Below are positions 45,033 through 57,684 of a stretch of DNA of 64,000 nucleotides, one piece after another (position 1 is the first letter of the stretch; the number at the start of each line of letters is the position of its first letter). The position numbers and the translations under genes were made by a program. Below the pieces are notes generated by a model. That model ran no database searches. It had not been told where the DNA came from and saw only the letters and a program-made list of their open reading frames with translations. The DNA comes from Coprinopsis marcescibilis (lineage: Eukaryota > Basidiomycota > Agaricomycetes > Agaricales > Psathyrellaceae). Location of the stretch: contig ML210162.1 in the NCBI GenBank assembly GCA_004369085.1, positions 124,001 through 188,000 on the forward strand, read 5' to 3'.

Positions 45033-48027
45033 ATGCTTCCCCAAGACCACCACATACGCCATGACGACCACGACCGCTCGATGACCACAGCTGCTGCGGG
45101 CTATCCAAGTCCCGCTGCTCGAACCGGCAGCGGTCATGAGGCCCCAGGTAAGCCCCTACATATACAGATCCATTCCTGACTCTTTTCCGTGCTCAATGTT
45201 TCGTCCCCCTTCTTTCAACCGTCCTCCAGGCAGCGCCCGTCCAGAATTCACGCTTCTCGTAGCTGGCTGTCGAGGAGGTGCGTATTTTGCTTTTGGTCCC
45301 GCCATGATCCCGACGCGGAGCGTGCGGTGGCCTTGAAAGACGTCGTGCAATAACCCCGTCGCTCTCGGATCACAGGCAAAACCTCGTTCCTCCGCTTGTT
45401 GCTCGACACCAGCGACGTTTCGCCAACGACCAGCCAGGACCAGCTCGCGTCAGTGGCAAAGTTTGTGCAGGGATGTGCCGGACATACCACATTCATCAGG
45501 ACCGCCTCGGTTGACATCGACACCCACTCCGACGGCCCAACTGGTCGACGCTGTCTTGGCCTCAATCTCATCGACACTCCCTCCTTCGACCATCGGGACG
45601 AACAGGATGCGGAGCGTTTGATGTCTGACATTGTTCATCACATAGACTCGCGTTTCGGTGAGGGGCTCGAGGATGTAAGCGCCAGCATATGTCATTGTGC
45701 ACTGCCCACTGATCTTTTTGCTATTCCGCCCCTCTCAGGAATGGAAGGCACGCAGTGGCGACCGCTACGTTCATTTGTATGTTTCCACACAGACACTTAT
45801 CACCCATGACTTGACTTTTGACACTGCATCACACTCGTTCCAGGTGCATCTATTTCCTGGACCCTGACCAGATCGTTCCCCCGTCCGTCCCCGGACCCCC
45901 TGTTCCCGTCATACCTCGAGCTCGCAATGGTTCTTTTTCTCAGTCGGAAGAGCCTGTCATTCTCGAACCACCGGTATCGACCAACAACGCGTATCTCCGA
46001 GCAGTGCTTCCAAAGACCGACATTACAGCCATACGACGTCTCTCTGGTAGAGTGAACGTACTACCCGTGATTTCTCGCGCGGATGTTCTCTCCAACGAAC
46101 GCCTGGCTGCTATCAAAATGGCCATTCGCAGGGATCTAGCAGAGGCTGGGATTGGGTTCGGCATCTTCGATCTGCCTGATGACAGGGCGGAGCCTGCCAA
46201 TGGCTATGGGAGTCATCCCAACGGAACATCAAATTCAAACCGTAATTCTCCTCCAGCATCGCCTACAGTCCCGACCCTGCGTCTACCTTATGCGTTGGTT
46301 TCCCCGGATCTGTACGGCCACAGCGACGGGGTACCACGCAAAGCTGCTTCGCGCCACGAGTTGATGCAACAGTACGCTGGGCAGGTTGGACTTTTGTCTA
46401 AATTCAGTCGAGGGAAGTTCATCCGGGCCTATCGTTGGGGAACACTGGACGTTTTAGACCCCAACCATAGCGACTTCCTTTCACTCCGTTCTGCTATCTT
46501 CCATCATATGGAGGTGCGAATCAACCCTTCTTCCTGTTTAGACAACCGCAAGTCTTCTTACGTTCCATTTTCACATTTAGACTTTGCAGAATTACACGAA
46601 GGAATACCTGTTCTCCAAATTCAGACAAGAAGTGGACCTTCGACAGCAGCAACAGAGGCCCAATTCGCGGCACCCGATCCCCCCAGCTTCCATGATTTCT
46701 TCTAGCCGTCCTCCTTTGCTTATTGACACCGCACCGCAGACTGTTCATCGCCACCCTCCTCCTCTGAACGTCCCAGTTCACCACTCAGAGCACCTCCCAG
46801 CACCACGCCCGATTCAGGACAACGGCGCTTCCAGTGCATCTAGCGTCAAGTCAACTGGCAGTAAGTTTGCTTTTGACACCGCTCGTGTTGTTTTCCTAAC
46901 CTTTGTGCACAGGACCTAGCAAGGTGCGGCCCAAAAAGATCACCGTAGCTTGCAACTTTTGCCGATGTAAGTCCGCTTGCTTTCCTTCTTATGACGACAA
47001 TCCTGACCCTAGATTCTTAGCACGCAAGTTAAAATGTGATGGCGGTCGCCCGGCTTGCAGTCAATGCACAAAGCGCAGTAACCCCTGTGATTATCAACCT
47101 CAGACCAAGCGCCGTGGGACTGTCGGCAGCAGAACACAAAGATCCAAGGGAGAGGAAAGCGACAGTGAGAGTGGGGGCGAGCGTTCACCAGAACCTTCGT
47201 TGTCACCTCAGGTTTCTTCACAGTCAGTCTCCCGTCGAAGTTCGAATGTGGAAAAGCTGCACCCAGATGGTTATCAACCACACAACACCCTCCCACCCTT
47301 GAATGATCGTTATTCAAGCGGTGTTGGTCCCTCAATCAACAACTTAACAACTGGACCTCATCCACACTCTGCTCCTCCTCCTCCTGTTTCTCGTCCGAAG
47401 CTTGTTCATCCGAATGACCATACTCCCCATGGATATTATGAACCCACCGAATTGCCGCGCATTACTACGATGCTGCCGGAAAATCAACCATCTACGCCTG
47501 CGCCAATGTCGGCACCAAACATTTCGCTCGCTCCTATCCGACCTGCCTCTGGAGAACAAGCCGCAATGAGGAAGCGAGCGGCTACTCTTCCCAACAACAA
47601 AACATCTCGATTGAGTGGGGGCTCTGGACCAAAGGTTGTGGCATGCAACTTTTGTCGAGGTGCGTTACTCTTTGTCTTTTCTTTCGCAAAGGTAGTTGAA
47701 CATCGCTTTGTAGCTCGTAAAACTAAATGCGATGGTGCGCAACCAGCTTGCGCTAGCTGTGCTCGAAGGCAACTCGACTGCAACTATGTCCACGACAATG
47801 GGCATGCTAAGAAACGGCGAGCCTCGACTTCGAAACCCATCATCGATTCACCCGAATCGCTCTCGCCACCTTCGTCACGCATGGCTCCCACACCAAGCGA
47901 CATGTCCCGGGACGCTGGACACCATCTTGACGATGATACAGACATGAAGCGTCCCATGGACCACTCTGACTACGGCCGAGCCGCGAAGAAAATGAGGATG
48001 GACGACTCCGTTTCCGTCGCTCAGTAA
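45033..48027 (+). CDS. divergent septin fused to two Zn2Cys6 DNA-binding domains
   Basis: Nine exons (45033-45147, 45230-45277, 45376-45674, 45739-45776, 45844-46513, 46590-46860, 46913-46966, 47021-47659, 47714-48027) add up to exactly 816 codons. Residues about 40-410 are a septin G domain: P-loop region LLVAGCRGGKTSFLRLLL, LGLNLIDTPSFDHRDE, VNVLPVISRADVLSNERLAA and the septin element RAYRWGTLDVLDPNHSDF. A linker with no stop leads to Zn2Cys6 cluster 1 (Cys 494, 497, 504, 511, 514, 521; ACNFCRSRKLKCDGGRPACS) and cluster 2 (Cys 707, 710, 717, 724, 727, 734; ACNFCRARKTKCDGAQPACA). A basic KKRR tail follows. Predicted role: septin-associated DNA-binding protein. The alternative is a separate factor starting at ATG 46694. 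Confidence 0.75.
46514..46589 (+). other. switch intron between septin and zinc-cluster parts
   Basis: A 76-nt intron (gtgcga...ttgcag). When spliced, the septin end helix ENYTKEYLFSKFRQEVDLRQ continues into the DNA-binding part. When retained, the frame shifts and stops at 46705, giving a septin-only protein. This follows from frame arithmetic; use of both forms is untested. Confidence 0.6.
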
Positions 48028-48649
48028 TAGTATACCACTGCAATCCCCTTCTGCCTTTCATCGTTCTCCAATCACGAATTATTACGTCTTGTTAACCGCG
48101 CCCATTTGCTCACCTGTCCCTCTTGTAGAATATCCCCTTCATCCACTCATTTTCTTTCTTTCCAACTCATACACCAACTTCAACAAGTTCAATCTATGTA
48201 CCACCTGCTTTCCTTGCTTTCTATTCCCCTCATTTGGCCAAGAAATAGTCCTGATTTTGTTGTGCATTTTGGGTTTAGGGCTCTCGTTATATTTTTTGCA
48301 TATCGCAGTACCAATCCTGCACATTGTGTATTTTTTTTATTGTTGAAATGCTAGTCTTGCAATGAAATGAGCGGGTACCACGAAGGCCGAATCATGCTTG
48401 CCGCGGTTGCGTGAGTGTTTGGAATTTGATGTCGGCGGCTTTAGGCTAGTGACAGGACGAATGGGACGATGAAAATTCGGGTTTCCTTGTGTCTATACGG
48501 ACAAGTTCAGACGCTCGCCGCCGCTGTCAATTCACCGGTGTGTCTACCTGCCACGAATCCCTTTTCTTCTTACTTTCCATCATCCTTTTTACTCTTCTTA
48601 TTTTATACTTTCCTTTCGTTTCTAAGCTCCTGGTGGACCCATTCGCGTC
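48028..48649. other. intergenic between tandem septins
   Basis: 622 bp with the 3' end of the fusion gene and the promoter of the second septin. A pyrimidine-rich tract (about 48556-48630) just before the ATG is typical of well-expressed fungal promoters/5' UTRs. No gene seen. Confidence 0.4.
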
Positions 48650-50917
48650 ATGTTCTCCTTTCGCCGCAAACCGAAGCAGCAACCGCCACCTACTTCTATT
48701 CGTACCTCGCCATCGTTACCGGAATTGAATAGCCAGGGAATCCCATGGCCTGAAAACCTCATCGACATCGATGCCATTCGAGAGTCGCCACCCCCTCCAG
48801 AAGTCGAAATGAAGAGGGAGCAAGGTGCGGCCAAAACATCATTTCAAGGCAGCGAGCGGACTATCCCATTCCATAAACCGTTTCGAACCACAGTTGGCAA
48901 TGCAGGCGAAAAGGGAGCGATATCTGCGATGTACATGTCCCAGAACGGCCCACGGTCGTTTGAACCACGGAAGCCACAGCAAGCACCCTTGACGGGCAAA
49001 TACAGTCAGCGGCGGGCCCGCATTCCACCTACATTCAACCTTATGGTGCGTCCTTTCCTTGCATAATTTGACGCGAATTTCAGTGGCTTAACGCGACATG
49101 TTTTGTGTCTTGTGTGGCTAGGTCGTTGGTGGGAAAGGAACTGGGAAGACATCATTGCTACGTTTGTTGCTGGAGACCGCAGACATATCGCCCACCGCCA
49201 CTGTTGACCAGAAGGCGGCATTGGATATCTTCTTGAAGGGGCCACCAAAGACAACACAGTCCATCCAAACGGCTTGCGTGGAGATATGCGAATCCCGTTT
49301 CGACCGAGTCTTATTCTCGGTCATTGATACCCCTGGATTGGACTTTCAAGAAGGGCGCGAGCTGAAACTTGAGCGGCAGGTGAACTCTGTCATCAAGTAT
49401 GTGGACCAACAGTACGCAGATACCATGAGCGAGGTGAGTCTTTTGGGAAATGATAGATAGCGCATAGTTTGACGGTTACTTAGGAGTCCAAAGTGGTCCG
49501 TCAGAATAAGGGCGACCAACATATCCATTTGTACGTGTCAAGCATAGCCTTTCCCCGCGACGTTTGCCGATCCAATGAACAGGTGCATCTACATGATCGA
49601 TCCGTCGTCCATCATAAGTAGCGAGCAACGAAGGTCCCAGTCGTCGTTCCCTGCCCGCACTCGTTCAGAAACCACAATTGCGCAGCAACCACCCGACCTC
49701 GTTCCCGACACCTCGTCTGAAGACTCGGAAGATGAAGAAATCCTGACAATGTCGCCGACCGAGATACGTGTCATTCGTCGTATTGCTGCCAAGTCCAACG
49801 TCCTCCCTGTCGTTGCTCGTGCCGACTCTCTTACGGATGACAAATTGCAAGCCATCAAGAAAGCTAGTAAGTCCTGTGTGTTGCATGATGTCCGCGCGTC
49901 GCTTACGATCCATTGCTAGTTCGCAGCGGACTATCAGACGCTGGTATCGACTTCGGCGTCTTCGTGCCGGAAGAGTTGAAAATTACCAATGAGCCTCCTG
50001 CAAGGAAACGCAAGACACAGTTTTCCGTCGGCCCCGGGAACGATGACGCTGCACATGAACAGGACGCATCTGAGGATGGTGCGCTGGACGCGGACGAAAA
50101 GCAAAACGGTGTAGAAGGTGGTGATGAGGGACCTTCAGGGGCTGTAGACGAGGAGCGAAAGGCCAGACCGGTGATTAAGCTACGACCAAAACGTCATGGT
50201 CGCCCTTTGTCCCGATCTCGCTCTCGCCGCGATCTCTCTCAAATCGCTGAAGACGACCGTCGACCCCTGACCCCGGATTCCAATGACCCCGAGAGTGTCG
50301 CAAACGTCCGATTCTCCGCTCATATTGTTGCCACGCCCGACCTTCCCTTGCTTTTGCCATTCGCCTTGATCGCGCCGGAGCCGGGCAAACGTCGACCTCG
50401 AGCCACTTCGCCGACCAGCATCGAATATAACTCTGCAGTCTCTCCTGTGCAACCCACCGAAGAGCCCGCACCTCCCCAATCACCCGATTCGCATGTTCCC
50501 ATCCCTCCAACCCCGAGCTCCGTTCACAGCATCCGCAATCTACCGTACCTGGGCGGTCCACCGGACGACCTCAAGGGTGTCTTTGTGAGGAGGTATCGTT
50601 GGGGAACTGTTGACGTATTGGATCCACAACATTGTGACTTTGCTGCAATGCGTACGGCCGTTCTTTCGACGCATCTGAAAGTAAGTGCCTTAGAGCCATC
50701 CCAGGGCTAGTCTCTTATACGATTTTTACTTTAGCTTCTCAAAATACGGACGAAAGAAGTACTTTACGAGAAGTACAGAACGGAGAAGCTGCTTGCCCGT
50801 CGTGCGACTGCTCAAATATCCGAGGAGCAAAGGCAACGCCTCCTCGAAGGTATGTGGCGTCTAACTAGCATGCTTTCTCCATTGCTCACGCAAGCTGCCA
50901 TAGATCTTGGCCTATAA
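48650..50917 (+). CDS. divergent septin-family GTPase
   Basis: Seven exons (48650-49045, 49122-49433, 49484-49530, 49583-49866, 49920-50680, 50735-50849, 50904-50917) give 643 codons. The N-terminus is basic and disordered (MFSFRRKPKQQPPP). The G domain has an intact P-loop (NLMVVGGKGTGKTSLLRLLL), switch motif FSVIDTPGLDFQEG, G4 NVLPVVARADSLTDDKLQAI and septin element FVRRYRWGTVDVLDPQHCDF. It ends in a short coiled helix KEVLYEKYRTEKLLARRATA. Two disordered insertions split the domain: about 50 residues after CIYMIDPSS, and about 180 residues, with long acidic and basic stretches, after IDFGVFVPEE. It is a tandem paralogue of the 45033-48027 septin but has no zinc cluster. Not one of the canonical Cdc3/10/11/12 septins as far as I can tell. 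Confidence 0.85.
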
Positions 50918-51279
50918 TCGCCATCTACTAGACCGCCTGCTTGATCCCCGCGAAACCCACTCTCATTGATTTATTCCACTATCTATTGCCTGCTTTGTGT
51001 ATCATTTTGATTTTCCCCCCAGTTGAATCTGCTCTCCTTCGTTATATTCTCCTTTCTCATCTAACCAGTTCAAATATACCGATCGCTGTTATATCCAATT
51101 TTTCTGCACATCCTTTCATTGGTTCTCGCTTTGATAAACTCAAATCGTTTCCTATACCTACCACATCATTGTACCTAAATGCCACATAATGGTTGGTGCC
51201 TTTGAATCAAGTATTATGTCTCATTCCTCAGATACAACTAGCTAAATGCCCTCAGAGCTATTTGGTGATTAAACTCGAC
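50918..51279. other. convergent 3' intergenic region
   Basis: 362 bp of AT- and T-rich sequence between the second septin and chorismate mutase, likely both 3' UTRs. No gene seen. Confidence 0.4.
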
Positions 51280-52444
51280 CTAACTTTGATTCTCCTTTGA
51301 CCGCGCTAATAGCTTATCAATATCTTCCTGTGATAAACCGTCTAATCGGTGCAGAAGATAGTCAATCTGCATCAGGATATTAGGGCACCGTCACTGCGAA
51401 GAAGACGGGGCGATATCTTACCTCCACTTCCTTCGTTAAAGGTATGATGTAGCTTTCATAGAGATCGACCACACCGTCGACATCAATCTTTCCATGCCCA
51501 TTGGATCGCCCGTTGACGTCGCTCCCGTTCACCATGGATTCACCGTCAGGGCCAAAGTCCTGAGCATATGTGGCAGCTTTCTTCTGCAACCGCAGCAACA
51601 GCTTACGCTCTACTTCTGGCTTGGTGATCAGTGCTTCCAGAGCAGCACGGTTTGGTTTCTTGATGTGTGGAATGAACGCCGCTGGATCGCTCATGAATTT
51701 GGATTCCGACACGAATTTGCCTGAGGGTGTGCAGGAACCGAGCTATCAGCTGTGATATCCGATTAGCAGGGATACAGATAGAGCCATACCATAATGCACC
51801 CGCTTGCTGATCGCCTGCAGCACTTCCACGTCTATGGTCGCTGCGCTTCCATAGTTCCCGTCGTCCTCGAACTCGTCGTCCCCTAGAATGCCTTTGGAAC
51901 GTTTATGGGCTGCAAGAGCGAGCGTTTCTCGCCGTGTTATACGAGGAACGATTGCCCGGGTATAGAAAGAAAGAATGGATGGGTTCGCATTGACGTTATT
52001 GGGGAAGAGGATGGAAGGGAAGGACAGGGGTGGGAGCACAGGTTTTGGGAGGCCCGTGCTGAAAGGATATTCGTCTGGACTGTTCAATCGGTAAGCACTC
52101 AACACTCCTTCTCTTTCCACCGTTCGAAGCATACCTTGTGTACCTCCGGGCTTTAGCTAGGGGAGCAAATCAAAGGTCAACGTGGGGGACCATGTGGAAT
52201 CGCTGAATTCTTGCGCACCATGGAATGTCTCCGTCTCCTTCAGGAACCACTCAAGCCAGCTTCCACAATAGCCAAGGTCGCACAGCTCCTTCAGGGCTCC
52301 TCGTTGGTAGATGCGTGGGTTGTGTGCAAACTGGGCTCGTTCGATGAGGTTGAAAATTATGGTGTCCTCCAGCCGAGTAAGGACTGCTCTGATCCGGTCG
52401 AGGGAGAGGGGATCCTCTCCAGACATAAAGTTGAGTGAAATCAT
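51280..52444 (-). CDS. aro7: chorismate mutase (AroQ, yeast ARO7 type)
   Basis: Converts chorismate to prephenate for Phe/Tyr synthesis. Five exons. The start MISLNFMSGEDPLSLDRIRA is followed by VLTRLEDTIIFNLIERAQFA. After the first intron it reads AKARRYTSPDEYPFSTGLPK, then PVLPPLSFPSILFPNNVNAN and AIVPRITRRETLAL. The active-site stretch is DVEVLQAISKRVHYGKFVSE and the end is VERKLLLRLQKKAATYAQDF ... VEIDYLLHRLDGLSQEDIDK. The Arg and Lys of SKRVHYGKF match catalytic residues of the yeast enzyme. Length and order match the allosteric eukaryotic form. Its last exon (ending 51280) follows an intron whose unspliced reading stops soon after KEVE. Confidence 0.92.
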
Positions 52445-52568
52445 CCTGTAGAGGATATGGAGGGTCCCGTTCTCAGACTGGAGATGCAGTTTGACCGCTA
52501 GGCTGATTGCGGGGTAGCAAGAGCCCTTGCAGCAGGTAGTAGAAACAGAAATGAAGTCGTAATTGTTC

Positions 52569-53303
52569 CTAAGCGATCGGGTGTGCTGGTATAATTGTTA
52601 TGCCGATTAAAGCCGGGAGGTCAGAGATTAGAAATGCACCCGAGCCGAAGAAGGGAATATTGAGCGAATAGAGAAAAGCTGAGAGAAAACAGCGTCCAGA
52701 GACTCGAGGTCCATGGTCTGTGTTAAATAGTACATAGTAGAGGTCGGCTTCGAACTGGCTGAGTGATGGCTTTACAAACCATGCCTCAGCTAGTGAGAAG
52801 ATCAGGGATCCTGGATCCACATGTATTTAAGCTTCATAAGCCTTTGCCTGGAGGTACAGGTAGCGCTCCGGGTATGCAGACAGCAGGTATGAAAGGTGGA
52901 TAGCGGTCTCGGATATCATTAAGATCTGAACTGTGAGGGGTGGGAACACATATCTCAAGCCCTTGAATCCAGATTTATTCAATGATCCAAGCTGTCCGAC
53001 GGTGTTAGTATGATTCGCGTTTGTACAATGAACCCCTCCTTCTAAATCATTATTTAATTTTTCCGATAAAAGAATATACGTATGGCCATGACCCGACAAA
53101 AGCAAGAAACCCACATGGCCCACTCAGACACATCACGGCTATGCCTGTGTCGAAGTACAGAGCCATGGGTGACGCAAGTCTAAACCCTTGAGATGAAGAA
53201 ATAGAAGCTGACCTCAGGAACCAATAGATGATGGTGACTGGGGTTGTGAGAGTCAATCGGATAGTATCACCCAAGTATATGTTCGGAAATGGAAAGGAAC
53301 CCA
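52569..53303 (-). pseudogene. decayed multi-helix membrane protein gene (uncertain)
   Basis: The minus strand holds a chain of hydrophobic open pieces: MGSFPFPNIYLGDTIRLTLT followed by TPVTIIYWFLR, then YVFPPLTVQILMISETAIHL, then FLSAFLYSLNIPFFGSGAFL. Stops (for example in frame after KAYEA and KIK/RKN) and frame changes interrupt them, and no single intron set joins all pieces. I do not recognise the family. The start sits divergently from THI4 and part of its 5' end is included in the duplication at 56.3-56.7 kb. It could be a real gene with introns I could not resolve. Confidence 0.35.
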
Positions 53304-53451
53304 TCCTTGGCCAACGGCTTGTTCTCGAAGTCGTTCTAGAAGTGTCATGAGTGGGTGCCAAAGGTGCCAAATCTTTGAACAGACAAACTGACAACATGCG
53401 ATTGGAGCTAAGCTCCGCAAATGTGGTGTCCGATGAGCGTACATTTGTATC

Positions 53452-53522
53452 TTGTCGGGATATCTACTCCGACAATAGAAGAATAGGAAGAGCTGGGTTA
53501 GCTGGCACATATAATATATAAG
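53452..53522 (+). promoter_or_regulatory. THI4 promoter: CGG-N10-CCG palindrome and TATA box
   Basis: A perfect inverted repeat TTGTCGG-N10-CCGACAA occupies 53452-53475. A TATATAAG box follows at 53515-53522, 54 bp before the ATG. The CGG-N10-CCG core recurs at the same relative place upstream of the THI4 pseudogene (56615-56630). Such inverted CGG triplets are the usual binding sites of Zn2Cys6 dimers. A thiamine regulator is a natural guess but is inference. Confidence 0.6.
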
Positions 53523-53575
53523 GCCCAAAGTCGGTGTCACAAAGAGCAAGCTTTACAATCGCTCCTCTCACCAAG

Positions 53576-54771
<1,196 letters not shown>

Positions 54772-54983
54772 ATATAATGCGATCAAGCAGTACTTCAGAT
54801 TGAATTCAAATGAATGTGTTTTCGTGGTTCGAACTTAAGCGCAAGCGCGGACTAAAATAGCGGATAAATGCCTGTGGGAAAGTACGTAATCGTGAGGTTG
54901 CCAAGCCGCGGAATCATTTGGGCATCATGTAATGGTATTCCGTAGGTAACATATTTACTTCCCATTTACACAATCACTAGAGT

Positions 54984-55791
54984 CTACCAAGCGTAGCGCT
55001 TAGGTTTATAACATACGCTCAGGCTATTGTAAGTCGAGCTGGCAGGCTGGATGTTCCTCCACCCATCAACGCATCCTTTAACGAACAGCTTGGGGTGTCG
55101 TGACCAAGGTCTCAACCCTCGAGAAATAAGCCAAGACTCCTGCAGAAATTTCGCCCAGATCTCCCCATCATCATCTTCACAATCAATGTGGCCAATGTGC
55201 AGGTCAAGGATCCGAGCAGTCCTGATAGTCCGGAAAAATCCGTGAATAGGTGCCATATCCAGCATCTTCTTAAGCAAGAACATGCATTGATACTTCCATT
55301 TGCTGCTGAAGTACTCAAAGTCTACCGTAGTCTGTCGTTGTCCCTGAGAGGTCTGAACCCAAAGTTGCTGCTCGAAAGTGCCAATGATCACCTTGTCGCA
55401 GGGCACCGAGTCGTTCCACATGTCTGAGAAGCTTTCAATGTCGCTTTCCGTGCCAGGGAGAACGACATCGTTAGAAAGTTCATCATCATTATCGGTCACT
55501 GTCAAAGTGAAGATGACATTGGTAGCATGAGGAATCATAATCTTGCAGTATACGCTCGGACTAGGATCGGGCCAGGCGGTAAAAGCACTCAGGCTGGCAA
55601 CGCGCCAGGCGGAAAGCCCGATTGTCTTGACAGAGCACCGCATGGATCAGGCAAAATTCGTGATCAGCGAAATAAGCGCCATCGAATATTTCTAGAATGT
55701 AAGAAGGCTCAACTTGGAAGCTGATGAACTGGCGAAGCGGTACCGCTAGCGTGTAAACCTCCGTGGGTTGGTTTCCGAGAAGAAGATACAT
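54984..55791 (-). pseudogene. F-box/LRR-like remnant
   Basis: An open minus-strand frame (54984-55643) reads like the C-terminal half of an agaric F-box protein: CMFLLKKMLDMAPIHGFFRT, ARILDLHIGHIDCEDDDGEI, WAKFLQESWLISRGLRPW. A second overlapping frame (55561-55791), with the N-terminal piece MYLLLGNQPTEVYTLAVPLR, precedes it in a different frame. No F-box motif is left. It is probably a 5'-truncated, frameshifted remnant, but an unrecognised intron could still join the two parts. It lies between the two THI4 copies. Confidence 0.4.
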
Positions 55792-56279
55792 AACTTCGTA
55801 AGTCCTCGCGCTGGATCAAATCCTATCAATAATAGTGCCGGCTCGGCACGAAAAACTCAGCGGCTTTTCGAGAAAACTGTTAGGGTTTTGCTTTCCTTTT
55901 GATTTTGATTTTGGTTACAGTTAATGTTAGAACTTGATGTCAGTGATAATTTGGTGTTACCATTGATAAGAGGCTAGAGCTCGGGGTAGGAATGCATTTA
56001 CGCAAGTGCACCAACTGGGGCTCACACTTGCTAATTTGACTGATACAGCTATGCAGGACTTGAAAACCACATAGGGTACGAAGGAAAGGTATCTGATTCA
56101 TAGTCTAAGCCTTGGCGTTAACATGGTTCAGTACTTGCCACAGATACAGATGCAGTAGCTACCGCGAGTTTAACTTAAATGTGGTATAGGCTCGTATAGG
56201 CTCGTCCTTCCTTGCACCTGTTGTTGTATTTCTCCGAGGAACGCACTCAACGCGCAAATGGCCATGGCCGCTCAGAGCT
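55792..56279. other. AT-rich gap, no gene seen
   Basis: 488 bp without a credible open frame. Contains ggctcgtataggctcgt (about 56195-56212), a small direct repeat. It ends where similarity to the THI4 upstream region begins. Confidence 0.4.
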
Positions 56280-56614
56280 ATCAGATACTTATGCTCAGGC
56301 TTTCGAGGTCGAGAGTTGAAGACCAAAGATCCAGCTCCAAGGGTGATTCAGACACAAGTGTAAACTTTAGAAGCTCGTCCCAGGAATCAATAGGTCGCAG
56401 TGATTGAGGGTTATGAGAGTCAAACTGACATTATCGATTAGGATCTGTTTGGAATTGGAAAAAAACACACCACCTGGCTATCGAAGTTCTTTCATAGCTG
56501 TTGCAAGTGGCTAACGAGAGTTCAAAACATTTAAATAGACAAACCTAGTTAAGTCCTTAGCATGTGATTGGACACAAGCTCCGCGAATATGGTACCCCGA
56601 TGAGCTTGTTCAGT

Positions 56615-56630
56615 CGGAGTATACGCACCG
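56615..56630 (+). promoter_or_regulatory. CGG-N10-CCG site before the THI4 pseudogene
   Basis: CGG-agtatacgca-CCG has the same 10-nt spacer length as upstream of THI4 although most of the spacer sequence differs. A TATA-like ACATATAAAAG follows at about 56645-56655. Confidence 0.55.
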
Positions 56631-56706
56631 ACAAGCTTTGTAGCACATATAAAAGCTCCCAGAGTCTGTAGCACAAAGAGCAACTACAACAACTCCTCTC
56701 GCCAAC

Positions 56707-57429
<723 letters not shown>

Positions 57430-57684
57430 ATATAGCTAGTACTTCGCATATAATTCGAATGGAAGTTGTTTTTGTGGTTTGAAGCAAAGCCCAGTTGAGA
57501 ACTTGAATTTGGAGCTCGGGCGGCGCCGTGGGGATCAAACTCCGGACCGTACCGGCGCTTATCCGAACAAGGAAGGTGATTACGTCGCGGCAATAACTTC
57601 GCCTCTGAGTCCGAAGAAGAGCCCTGTTCAGAATCATCATCTACGCAAACAGGAGCACCCCTTTACATTCAGCCATTTGAAAAC

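Noticed and set aside
45818..46705. Septin gene ending at 46705 as the main product
   Set aside because: This needs retention of an intron with a good donor and acceptor and loses the conserved septin end helix. It is kept only as a possible isoform.
53253..53549. N-terminal exon of the divergent membrane gene reaching 53549
   Set aside because: It would run through the THI4 TATA box and CGG palindrome. A start near 53303 is more plausible.
57500..57600. tRNA-like GC-rich stretch before NAS2
   Set aside because: A T-loop-like sequence is present on the minus strand, but no consistent T-stem, anticodon stem or acceptor stem could be paired.
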